Part shown: positions 23,946 through 31,860 of the stretch, piece by piece
How positions within the stretch are numbered: position 1 is the stretch's first letter
Layout: each line of letters starts with the position of its first letter
Assembly (NCBI GenBank): GCA_964593865.1
Contig: CAZQKE010000132.1
Location: forward strand, 1-36,696
DNA length: 36,696 nt
Source of the DNA: CAZQKE01 sp964593865
Lineage (GTDB): Bacteria > Chloroflexota > Anaerolineae > JAAYZQ01
Reading direction: 5' to 3'
Notes under the pieces: model-generated
What the model was told of the DNA's origin: nothing
Database searches by the model: none
What the model saw: the letters and a program-made list of their open reading frames with translations, nothing else
Program-made: the position numbers and the translations under genes

Positions 23946-26264
23946 CTAGCCTCTGTTCCCTCGCTTCTGGATGCCGTCCAGGTAGGCTACGTCGCCGGTG
24001 TTCAACTGGGCGGCATTGGCCTCGTCGGTGTCCAGATGGAACTCAAGCCGGTACTTGGGCGAGACACGGACGACGACATCACCAAAGATCAGCTCTCGGT
24101 CGCCTTCCACCCGCAGCCGCACAATGTCTCCATCGCGCAGCCCCAAGCGACGGGCATCGTCGGGCGTCATATGGATATGACGGTGGGCGATGATCACACC
24201 TTTGTCCAACTCAACCTGCCCGGCAGGCCCTTCCAAGATGAGGCCCGGCGTGCCGTCCAGGTCGCCCGACATACGGACGGGTGCATTGATCCCCAAGCGG
24301 AACCCTTCGGTGCGGGAGATCTCAACCTGGGTCTCGCTTCGCGCCGGGCCGAGCACCCGCACCCGGTCCACAATCCCCTTAGGGCCGATCAGTTTGACCC
24401 GTTCCTCACAGGCGAATTGCCCCGGTTGGCTCAGGGGGATGCTCGGCGTCAGTTCGTGACCGGGGCCAAAGAGTCGCTCCACATCGGCTTGGCTGAGGTG
24501 GACGTGGTGGGCCGAGACACCGATGGGGATGGGAATCTTGTTGGCTTCGATCCGCCGCTGGAGCGATTCGTAGCTCAAAATGCGGATCGTCTCGCGGGCG
24601 ATCATGCGCGAGGCATCCGAATGGATGACCAGGACCTTGACTTTGGACCGAGGGTGGGAGATGTCCACAACCCCCTCGGAAGCATCGTGGGTCGCCCGGT
24701 TCTTGACGGCGTCGATCAGGATGCCCAACCCCCACAGGTCCTGGCAGGCCATTGAACGCACGCCGGCGGCATTCTCACCGATGCCGCCGGTAAACACCAG
24801 CACATCCAAGCCGCCCAGGGCAGCATAGTAGGCGCCGATGTATTTGCGAATGCGGTAGGTGAACACTTCGGCAGCCAGCATCGCTTTGGGATCGCCGGCA
24901 TTGGCCGCATCGGGAATCTCGCGGGTGTCGCCCGAAAGGCCGGAAAGGCCCTTCATGCCGCTTTCCCGGTAGAGCAGGTGATCTATTTCATCGGCAGACA
25001 TCCCCTTGCGCATCAGGTAGGTGAGGATGGAAGGGTCCAGGTCGCCGGAACGGGTGACCATCACCAGCCCTTCCAAGGGGGTAAGGCCCATGCTGGTATC
25101 AATGGAACGCCCATGATCAATGGCGCAGACCGAGGCTCCCTCTCCCAAATGGCAGGTGATGATTTTGAGGCGGGAAAACCGCTTCTTTAGGTAGGTTGCA
25201 GCCATCAGCCCCACGTACTGGTGGGAAGGGCCGTGAAAGCCGTACCGTCGGATGCCATCTTCGGTGTATAGCTTCTCCGGCAGCGCATAGCGGTAAGCGT
25301 AGCGGGGCATCGTCTGGTGGAAAGCGGTATCAAAGACGGCCACTTGGGGGACATCGGGCAGGATTTCGCGCATCCATTCGATGCCCAAGGCGTGCATGGG
25401 GTTGTGGAGGGGGGCCAGCGGCGCGAAACGACGGATGTCGGCCAGCACCTGGTCGTCAATGATCACGGGGTCGGAATATTTATCGCCGCCGTGAACTACC
25501 CGGTGGCCCACGGCCGTAATCTCTTCCAAGCTGCCGAGCACACCGGTTTGAGGGTCCACCAGGCGGTCCAGGGCTGCTTGCAACGCCTGACGATGGTCGA
25601 TTTGCCCCAGATGGAAGATAAATTCGCCGCCGGCCGTGATGTGAGTCTGGGTTGCCCGCGGTTCGCCGATCCATTCCACCTGCCCCTCAACGTTTTTGCT
25701 CTCGTCCTCCGTGTCAAAAAAGCGGTACTTGAGGGAACCGGTGCGCAGGTTGAGGACCAGGATCTTGTGCGGCTCGTCGGGTGTCAGATTCAGCCCGTAA
25801 GGGTCTTCCTCTGCCTGGGCTTGGGCTTCTTTGAGGATCTGACGCCCATGCTCGACGCGCGCGCTACGCCGAACGATGGACTGGGAAAAGTGCTGCAGGG
25901 CCGCCGGATCGGTTTGTACCCAACGGTGAAAGAGGTTGACCGGGATCAAGAGCACACGGCAAGGCGTCGCGGCGATCAGGTCCACCGGCGAGGAGGAGTC
26001 GGTCAGCAGCGACATCTCGCCGATGGTGCTACCGGGCTGCATAACCTCCACCCGGATCGGTTCCTCCCCTTCTTGCTCCGGGAGATAGGCATGGGCTTCC
26101 CCCTCCAGCAGCAGGCCGAAAAAGGTAAAGGGTTGCCCGGCCGGAACGATCACTTCTCCGGGGGCATAGGGGGCAATGGCTGCCTGTTCCAAGATCGCCT
26201 GTCGGATCTTGTCGGGCAGGTTGTTAAAGATTTCGTATCGGTCCAACAGATCGTTTGGGATCAT
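23946..26264 (-). CDS. Fusion: cyclic-nucleotide-binding-like domain + acetate kinase + PduL phosphotransacylase
   Basis: A 772-residue protein, start ATG 26262-26264 (CCGGAG eight bases upstream). Residues ~6-145 form a cNMP-binding-type beta-roll (FGLLLEGEAHAY, then PGSTIGEMSLLTD); the usual phosphate-binding Arg after GE..LL is absent (SPVDLIA). Residues ~166-565 are acetate kinase: Asn172, Arg255 in GHRVVHGG, Asp312 in FDTAFH, His344 in YGFHGPSH, Arg405 in VTRSGDLDP and Glu497 in GGIGEN, all at canonical places. Residues ~577-765 are PduL: IGVSAHHVHLS, HRHIHMTPDDARRLGL and EFHLDTDEANAA carry the metal-binding His residues. The chain could convert acetyl-CoA plus phosphate to acetyl phosphate (PduL) and then to acetate and ATP (AckA). 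No microcompartment gene is nearby. Own promoter and terminator are visible. Confidence 0.95.
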   Translation of the reverse strand: MIPNDLLDRYEIFNNLPDKIRQAILEQAAIAPYAPGEVIVPAGQPFTFFGLLLEGEAHAYLPEQEGEEPIRVEVMQPGSTIGEMSLLTDSSSPVDLIAATPCRVLLIPVNLFHRWVQTDPAALQHFSQSIVRRSARVEHGRQILKEAQAQAEEDPYGLNLTPDEPHKILVLNLRTGSLKYRFFDTEDESKNVEGQVEWIGEPRATQTHITAGGEFIFHLGQIDHRQALQAALDRLVDPQTGVLGSLEEITAVGHRVVHGGDKYSDPVIIDDQVLADIRRFAPLAPLHNPMHALGIEWMREILPDVPQVAVFDTAFHQTMPRYAYRYALPEKLYTEDGIRRYGFHGPSHQYVGLMAATYLKKRFSRLKIITCHLGEGASVCAIDHGRSIDTSMGLTPLEGLVMVTRSGDLDPSILTYLMRKGMSADEIDHLLYRESGMKGLSGLSGDTREIPDAANAGDPKAMLAAEVFTYRIRKYIGAYYAALGGLDVLVFTGGIGENAAGVRSMACQDLWGLGILIDAVKNRATHDASEGVVDISHPRSKVKVLVIHSDASRMIARETIRILSYESLQRRIEANKIPIPIGVSAHHVHLSQADVERLFGPGHELTPSIPLSQPGQFACEERVKLIGPKGIVDRVRVLGPARSETQVEISRTEGFRLGINAPVRMSGDLDGTPGLILEGPAGQVELDKGVIIAHRHIHMTPDDARRLGLRDGDIVRLRVEGDRELIFGDVVVRVSPKYRLEFHLDTDEANAAQLNTGDVAYLDGIQKRGNRG

Positions 26265-26339
26265 CTGACATCTCCGGCAATGGCTGGATGCCGACGGGCG
26301 AGTCCCCCCGCTCCATCAGGTCGGCACAGAAGCGGGCGC

Positions 26340-26348
26340 ATTATAGCA
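26340..26348 (-). promoter_or_regulatory. Extended -10 promoter of the fusion gene
   Basis: TGC-TATAAT on the minus strand (TATAAT at 26340-26345). No clear -35, but the TGn extension can compensate. The start would be near 26333, about 70 nt before ATG 26264; the leader contains a GCCGAC/GTCGGC pairing. Confidence 0.55.
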
Positions 26349-26453
26349 TACTTTGGCAGCAAGGGGAAAATCCGCCTCCGGAGGAGCAAAGGCGGGTGGC
26401 AAGCCCACGCAGGCACAGGGCACGGCCGCCGGGTGGCCGGACTTTGGCAAGGA

Positions 26454-27389
26454 TTAGATTACCAGTTGGTCGTAGAGCCGCTCCAAGCTCAGGTCCGGGC
26501 AGACGGTCTCGCGGCTCTGCAGGGTCAGGGCAGCGGCGGCGATACCCAAGCGCACCGCTTCATCCACCGGGAATTCGTTGAGAAGGCCAAAGACGACGGC
26601 AGCGGTCAGCGCATCTCCCGCGCCGGTCAAATCCACAACCTCGCACTCAATGGCCGGGATGTGACCGCTTTCCTGGGGAGTGGCATAGACCAGACCGATG
26701 GCCCCTAAGGTCACGATGGCGATCTGCACGCCCAAACTCACCAAGCGGCGGGCGGCGAGCAACGCGCTCTCCCGGTCGGAGACGGGGATGCCACACAGGG
26801 CCTCGGCCTCGGCGGCGTTGGGGGTGATCAGGGTCAGTTGCGGAAGGTACGGACAAAGGCGCGGGGCCAGGGTCGTGGTCGTCGGGTCGGCGCAAACCGG
26901 CAGGCGGTAGCGATGGGCCAGGCGGAAGATGGTGCGCAAGGCGGCAGGCGAGAGGTTGGCGTCAAGGATGACCATCCGGGCATCACGGAAAAGGGCACGA
27001 CGACGGTACAACCAGGTAGGGGTAAGCAATTCGCGGTTGATGCCCATGTCGTCAATGGACATCAACGGACTACCGTTTTCCCCCAAGACGACCAGGTAGG
27101 CGGCGGTATGGTGCTCGGCGGCGTCGGCGATGAGGACGTGGCTAACGTCTATGCCGCACTCGCGGGCTTGGTTCAAGATGCGCCGCCCGGAGCCGTCATT
27201 GCCCACGGCGGAAAGGAGGACGACCCGCTCACCCAGACGGGCCAGGTTCTCGGCAATGTTGCGCCCCACTCCGCCGACGCTGACACGAATGGTCCCCGGT
27301 GTGGAAGTGCCGGGTTGTGGTTCTCGCCCGGCACGCCCTTTGGTGTCTATGGAAGCTGCACCGATGATAAGAAGATGGCATTGTTGCAT
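26454..27389 (-). CDS. psuK: PfkB-family kinase, pseudouridine-kinase-like
   Basis: A 311-residue sugar/nucleoside kinase. The start ATG 27387-27389 directly follows the SPFH gene's stop (TAA-A-ATG), with GGGAG inside that gene's end, so translation is coupled; a longer in-frame start at 27431 would overlap. PfkB motif 1 is VGGVGRNIAENLARLG and motif 2 DLTGAGDALTAAVVFG with the catalytic Asp. The string SIDTKG, PGTIRVSVGGVGRNIA, LLSAVGNDGSG, SIDDMGI matches E. coli PsuK more closely than ribokinase or fructokinase, pointing to pseudouridine phosphorylation in nucleoside salvage. The usual partner PsuG is not in the window, so the substrate stays provisional. Confidence 0.85.
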   Translation of the reverse strand: MQQCHLLIIGAASIDTKGRAGREPQPGTSTPGTIRVSVGGVGRNIAENLARLGERVVLLSAVGNDGSGRRILNQARECGIDVSHVLIADAAEHHTAAYLVVLGENGSPLMSIDDMGINRELLTPTWLYRRRALFRDARMVILDANLSPAALRTIFRLAHRYRLPVCADPTTTTLAPRLCPYLPQLTLITPNAAEAEALCGIPVSDRESALLAARRLVSLGVQIAIVTLGAIGLVYATPQESGHIPAIECEVVDLTGAGDALTAAVVFGLLNEFPVDEAVRLGIAAAALTLQSRETVCPDLSLERLYDQLVI

Positions 27390-27390
27390 T

Positions 27391-29016
27391 TTACCGACTC
27401 CCGGCTGGTAGGGTGGAAAGGGTCGATTCAAGAGTCAAGTTACCCAAAGCAATCGCTGTGGGGGCACCACTGAGGGCGATCTTCTCCAAAGCATCTATGT
27501 AGAGTTGCGCCGTCAGAGTGTCACTGAGCAGGTTACGGGAGATCTGTTCCACGAGCTGGGCGAATCGCTGGACGATGGTCGGATCAATCTGTCCATCACT
27601 GGCACCTTGCATTCCTTTGAGCAACTGTTCGATTAGATCCTCAACGGAGCGGACTTTGACCTCCGTCACCCGCGCTAAAGCGTCTGCTTGTCCCTTCCCT
27701 CTGGCTTCCATTGCCTTCTGCTCCGCAGTCGCTTCCAAGATCGTTGACCGATATACCCCTTCCGACCGAATAATCATCACTTCTTTGTCTGCCTTGGCTT
27801 CCATCACTTTGCCCTTTTCTTTGTAGCGCGCAGCCCATAGCTCCATGAGCCTTTCTTTCATCTCCTCCGGGGCTTCGAAATGGGAGATTTTGAATCCCGT
27901 GATCGTTACTCCCCAGCTGGGCGAGATCTTTTGCGCCAAAGACATGGTTTCCGCCGTGATCGCATTGAGGATTGACTCATCGGCGACGAGGTCGCCGTCT
28001 CCAAAATTGTAGAAATCCTCCAGGGAGTACCTGCGCACAACACTTTGCAATTGGGTTTCCGTCGCCGCTTGGCTGGTGAGCTTCCAACCGGCGGCAGTGG
28101 TTCCATAGACGGCACGGTACAGGGTATGCTGATAGACTTTGTAATCACCGGCGATGATGCCTGTAAAGTTCCCTCCCTGATCGGGAGGCAAAGCACCCTT
28201 TACCCATTTCGCGGTGTCTTTGGCAGCCTCAATGCGAAACCCGACGCCGCAATGGAAACGCAAAGGGACATGATCTTTAGTTAACACATTCTCGGCCGTC
28301 CAGCTGATCCATTGCTTGCGGAGATCAAGCACGGCTTTGGCAAATTCCATAAATTTGGGGTAAACTCTACCAGGACCTTCGATCCGAGTTACGTTTCCTC
28401 CTCTTTCAAAGACCACAGCATTGTAAGGTTTGATTATCACCAGGCCCGGACCGCCTATTTTGGGTAACAAGCCTTTGGGCCTTGTTTGGGTGATCTCGCC
28501 GTTTTCCACAATGTAGTAAGGACGACCCGTGCGAAAGATCATGCTCAGAAAAAGGCGCACAACGTCAAGGCGAGAAATATCCATCACGCCGGGCATTTGG
28601 AGCACAAATTCGCTGCTGATGAATACCACAGTCAGTATCGGCAGAAGGACGATCACCGTTCCGAGGATGAGGGAGACCACGATGGACACAATGACTTTGG
28701 CCGTCACACCTCCTAAAAAGAAGCTAAGGATTTTGCTTTGCTCAATGGCCCGCACCTGTTCAGGAGCGTTGAGGAACAGAATCAAGATTGTTGACAGGAA
28801 CAACGCGAACGCCGTAATAAACCAAACCGTCCAAGTGAGACGGCGCGCTTTGGCCGACACAAACCCCACCGGGATAACGGCCAGAAGGCCCAGGGCGACG
28901 CAATGCCCAACCCAAACAGATGCAAGGCGGTATGCCACAAGGGACACCAGCGCAACGAACAGGATGTAACCGGCTACCAAGCCGCGAGGTATACCCAATT
29001 TTCCTTTTTCTTGCAT
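27391..29016 (-). CDS. SPFH/band-7 membrane protein
   Basis: A 541-residue protein, start ATG 29014-29016 behind GAGGTGA. The N-terminus has four hydrophobic segments: ~12-32, ~36-56, ~62-84 and ~105-137 (the last is long). The SPFH core follows (~165-400): GPGLVIIKPYNAVVFERGG, RIEGPGRVYPKFMEF, DLRKQW, LTKDHVPLRFHCGVGFRIE and WGVTITGFKISHFEAPEEMK. A charged helical region (RYKEKGKVMEAKADKEVMII, then ATAEQKAMEARGKGQADA) is the coiled coil used for oligomerisation. SPFH proteins form membrane-microdomain scaffolds. It is followed by the coupled PsuK-like gene. A consensus-type promoter at 29366-29394 would give it a ~340-nt leader. Confidence 0.88.
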   Translation of the reverse strand: MQEKGKLGIPRGLVAGYILFVALVSLVAYRLASVWVGHCVALGLLAVIPVGFVSAKARRLTWTVWFITAFALFLSTILILFLNAPEQVRAIEQSKILSFFLGGVTAKVIVSIVVSLILGTVIVLLPILTVVFISSEFVLQMPGVMDISRLDVVRLFLSMIFRTGRPYYIVENGEITQTRPKGLLPKIGGPGLVIIKPYNAVVFERGGNVTRIEGPGRVYPKFMEFAKAVLDLRKQWISWTAENVLTKDHVPLRFHCGVGFRIEAAKDTAKWVKGALPPDQGGNFTGIIAGDYKVYQHTLYRAVYGTTAAGWKLTSQAATETQLQSVVRRYSLEDFYNFGDGDLVADESILNAITAETMSLAQKISPSWGVTITGFKISHFEAPEEMKERLMELWAARYKEKGKVMEAKADKEVMIIRSEGVYRSTILEATAEQKAMEARGKGQADALARVTEVKVRSVEDLIEQLLKGMQGASDGQIDPTIVQRFAQLVEQISRNLLSDTLTAQLYIDALEKIALSGAPTAIALGNLTLESTLSTLPAGSR

Positions 29017-29365
29017 AACGCCGTCACCTCACATCCCTTGCACTACTGCTCCGAACCAAAGAAGCCGCTTTTTGGGGAGAACGTCGGTTAGTAAAATTTG
29101 AGGCATCACCGTGGAAAGCCGGATTGGGGTGGCACTGTGAGGGAAGGATTCAGGTATTCGTTACAGGAGATTTGGCCTATAATCTCTACTCCATTTTCAA
29201 CAAGATGAGAACAAAACGGCACCCTGCTGCAGCAACGAATCGTCGGGAGCAATATTGCCGACCAACATCGCCGACGTTTCCAGCGACCAACGTTGCCTCC
29301 CTTCAGGGGGGTCGACAATGATCAAGGGCCTGCAAAGTATGACGACGGAACTCCGAAGCATCAAC
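29017..29365 (-). promoter_or_regulatory. Long putative 5' leader of the SPFH gene
   Basis: No convincing gene on either strand. Read on the minus strand from the promoter at 29366-29394, the leader has several pairings, e.g. GTCGG...CCGAC around GCAATATTGC (about 29235-29256). A perfect TATAAT also occurs on the plus strand at 29178-29183 without a good -35, so a small RNA in either direction is possible. No known riboswitch class was recognised. Confidence 0.3.
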
Positions 29366-29394
29366 ACTCTACCATAAGAGTAGGAATTTGTCAA
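29366..29394 (-). promoter_or_regulatory. Putative promoter upstream of the SPFH gene
   Basis: Minus-strand TTGACA (29389-29394), 17-bp spacer, TAGAGT (29366-29371). The -35 and spacing are ideal and the -10 matches four of six. The start would be near 29359. Confidence 0.5.
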
Positions 29395-29547
29395 ATCAGG
29401 GATTATGGGGAAACTTGGGATTGAACCCATACGCCGACGGACGGAGTACGGCGGCTTCCGAAAGGACACGATGGACTGCAGACTTGCTAATCAACCGGGA
29501 GCACCGGCTGCATATCTATCTTGCTTTCAATGGCTCCGGCAGGTCGG

Positions 29548-29576
29548 TTGCACAAAATCCGATTTTGCGTTATACT
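29548..29576 (+). promoter_or_regulatory. Promoter of the rel gene
   Basis: TTGCAC (29548-29553), 17-bp spacer, TATACT (29571-29576). The transcript would start near 29583, about 47 nt before the GTG at 29630. This rules out the much earlier in-frame ATG at 29405 as the start. The spacer holds an AAAATC/GATTTT palindrome. Confidence 0.65.
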
Positions 29577-29629
29577 TTTGGTTGACGCACACCTATTTGA
29601 GGCTGGTGCGTGCAGGAGCGAAACCGGCT

Positions 29630-31846
29630 GTGACAGATAAGCTCTCAATAGAATGGGCCAATCAAAGATTCAGCGGGGTGGAGCTAGAGTTTGTCCGCCG
29701 CGCCTATGAGCAGGCGGTCGCCGCCCACGCGGGGCAAAAACGGGATTCAGGGGAACCTTACGTCGTCCACTGCATAGAGGTTGCACGGATACTGACCGAC
29801 ATGGGCCTGGATTACAGGGCCGTGGCCGCCGGCCTTCTCCACGACATCGTAGAAGACACCGAGTGGACGGTAGAAGACGTGCGTCGCCGCTTTGACGACC
29901 AGGTCGCCAAACTGGTTGACGGCGTGACCAAATTGGCCTACATTGACACCATCAGCCAGAAAGACAACCGCAACATCCAGGACCGAGAGGCCGAAAACCT
30001 ACGCAAAATGTTTTTGGCCATGGTGGACGATGTGCGGGTCGTCCTCATCAAGTTGGCCGACCGCTTGCACAACATGCGCACCCTGGATTCCCTTTCCCCG
30101 GAACGGCAAAAACGCATTGCCCGCGAGACCCTGGAGATCTTTGCCCCCTTGGCCAGTCGCCTGGGAATATGGCAAATCAAAGGGGAACTGGAAGACCTGG
30201 GCTTCCGCTACTACGACCCCCAGACCTATTACCGAATCGCTACCCTGGTCGCAGAACAGCAAGAAGCCCGCGAGGCTTACATCCGCCAAGTCTCTGCGGA
30301 ACTGAAGGCCCGTTTGCGCCTGGAGGGGATCAAAGCGAGGGTGATAGGTCGTCCCAAACACATCTACAGCATCTACCGCAAAATGCAGCGCAAAGGCATA
30401 GAATTTGACCAGGTGTTTGACATCCGAGGGATACGGGTCATCGTGGACGAGGTCTCGGAGTGCTACACCGTGTTGGGCATCGTCCACGCCATGTGGACGC
30501 CCATCCCCGGTGAGTTTGACGACTATATCGCCAGGCCCAAAGAAAACCTCTACCAATCGCTGCATACGGCGGTCATCGGACCGGAGGGAAAAACCCTAGA
30601 AGTCCAAATCCGTACCCACGAAATGCATCAACAGGCCGAATTCGGGATCGCCGCCCATTGGCGATACAAGGAAGGAGCCAAGCGGGACCCGGCCTATGAG
30701 AACAAAGTTGCCTGGCTCCGTTCCCTGATGGAATGGCGGGACGACGTCAAAGATGCCCGCGAGTTCGTAGACAGCCTCAAGACCGATGTCTTGGAAGACC
30801 GAGTGTATGTCTTTACCCCCAAGGGCGAGGTCCGAGACCTGCCTGCCGGTTCCACCCCCATTGACTTTGCCTACTACATCCACACCGAAGTCGGTCACCG
30901 TTGCCGAGGAGCCAGAGTCAACGGCAAATTGGTCCCCCTAACCTACCGGCTGCAAAACGGCGACCAAGTAGAGATCATCACCGCCAAACACGGCGGTCCA
31001 AGCCGCGACTGGCTACGACCGGACCTGGGTTACGTGCGCTCCGCCCGTAGTCGCCAGAAGATCCGACGCTGGTTCCGCCAACAGGACCGCGAGGAAAACA
31101 TCCATTTCGGCAGGGAGCAGCTCAAGCGGGAGCTCAAACGGCTGAACCTGAGCGACAGCGTGAGCCACCGGGAGATCGCCGACCTGCTCGGTTATGATAA
31201 CTTGGACGACCTATACGCTGCCATCGGGTTCGGCGATCTGAACACCCAGCGCATCGCCGCCCGTGTCCTCCAGGTCCTCAGCCACGACGAAGTCTTTGTT
31301 GAAGAGAAAAAGGCAACGGTCGCCACCACACCGGACGGCATCCGCATCAAAGGCGTAGGCGATCTACCCACCCGCTTGGCCGAATGTTGCCACCCCAAAC
31401 CGGAAGACCGCGATCCGATCATCGGCTATGTGACGCGCGGCCAGGGCGTAACTATCCATAAATGGGATTGCCCCAACATCCTGGCCCGCACCAACCGAGG
31501 CGAAATGGAACGGCTGATTGAAGTGGATTGGGGCACGGCGGAGGAATGGGTCTACCCTGTCGTCATCCAAGTTCGTGCCTGGGACCGAGACGGCCTGTTA
31601 CGGGACATCGCCACCGTCATCGCCGAAGAACGGATCAACATGCGAGAAGTCACCTCTACCCTCCCCCAAAAGCCAAATCTGATCACCCTGACCGCCACAT
31701 TGGAGATCAATCACGTAGAACAACTGATCAACGTGTTGGAGCGGATTGACCGTTTGCGCAACGTCGTTGAAGTCACACGTCTTCCCAACCCCGATGGGCG
31801 CAAGCGCAAAGAACGCTACCCCGATAAATCTATGAGATTGGATTGA
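29630..31846 (+). CDS. rel: RelA/SpoT-family (p)ppGpp synthetase/hydrolase
   Basis: A 738-residue stringent-response enzyme. Start GTG 29630 with AGGAG at 29614-29618. The HD hydrolase domain is complete: GEPYVVH, LLHDIVEDTEW and KLADRLHNMRTL carry the metal-binding His and Asp residues. The synthetase domain has FDIRGIRVIV, PIPGEFDDYIARPKENLYQS and EVQIRTHEMHQQAEFGIAAH. The charged loop is EFDD (EXDD), the form known from monofunctional E. coli RelA, not the RXKD typical of bifunctional Rel. TGS (VYVFTPKGEVRDLPAGSTPI), a conserved Cys region (RLAECCHPKPED) and a C-terminal ACT domain follow. It therefore probably both makes and degrades (p)ppGpp. The NrtR-like gene starts 14 bp downstream. 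Confidence 0.96.
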   Translation: MTDKLSIEWANQRFSGVELEFVRRAYEQAVAAHAGQKRDSGEPYVVHCIEVARILTDMGLDYRAVAAGLLHDIVEDTEWTVEDVRRRFDDQVAKLVDGVTKLAYIDTISQKDNRNIQDREAENLRKMFLAMVDDVRVVLIKLADRLHNMRTLDSLSPERQKRIARETLEIFAPLASRLGIWQIKGELEDLGFRYYDPQTYYRIATLVAEQQEAREAYIRQVSAELKARLRLEGIKARVIGRPKHIYSIYRKMQRKGIEFDQVFDIRGIRVIVDEVSECYTVLGIVHAMWTPIPGEFDDYIARPKENLYQSLHTAVIGPEGKTLEVQIRTHEMHQQAEFGIAAHWRYKEGAKRDPAYENKVAWLRSLMEWRDDVKDAREFVDSLKTDVLEDRVYVFTPKGEVRDLPAGSTPIDFAYYIHTEVGHRCRGARVNGKLVPLTYRLQNGDQVEIITAKHGGPSRDWLRPDLGYVRSARSRQKIRRWFRQQDREENIHFGREQLKRELKRLNLSDSVSHREIADLLGYDNLDDLYAAIGFGDLNTQRIAARVLQVLSHDEVFVEEKKATVATTPDGIRIKGVGDLPTRLAECCHPKPEDRDPIIGYVTRGQGVTIHKWDCPNILARTNRGEMERLIEVDWGTAEEWVYPVVIQVRAWDRDGLLRDIATVIAEERINMREVTSTLPQKPNLITLTATLEINHVEQLINVLERIDRLRNVVEVTRLPNPDGRKRKERYPDKSMRLD

Positions 31847-31860
31847 CGCACCGAGCGGCC

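Noticed and set aside
29195..29232. T-box-like AGGGTGCCG word on the minus strand in the SPFH leader
   Set aside because: The conserved T-box core is incomplete, no specifier stem or terminator is visible, and the downstream gene is not an amino-acid gene.
29401..29500. Minus-strand tRNA-like fold (T-arm-like TGGGTTCAATCCCA, D-arm-like TGCT...AGCA, variable-arm-like GCCG...CGGC)
   Set aside because: The T-loop is one base short, no anticodon stem pairs and the acceptor ends do not match. At most it is a decayed tRNA remnant.
29405..29629. 75-residue N-terminal extension of Rel from ATG 29405
   Set aside because: A promoter at 29548-29576 lies inside it, the residues match nothing in the family, and GTG 29630 has a ribosome site and gives the usual length.
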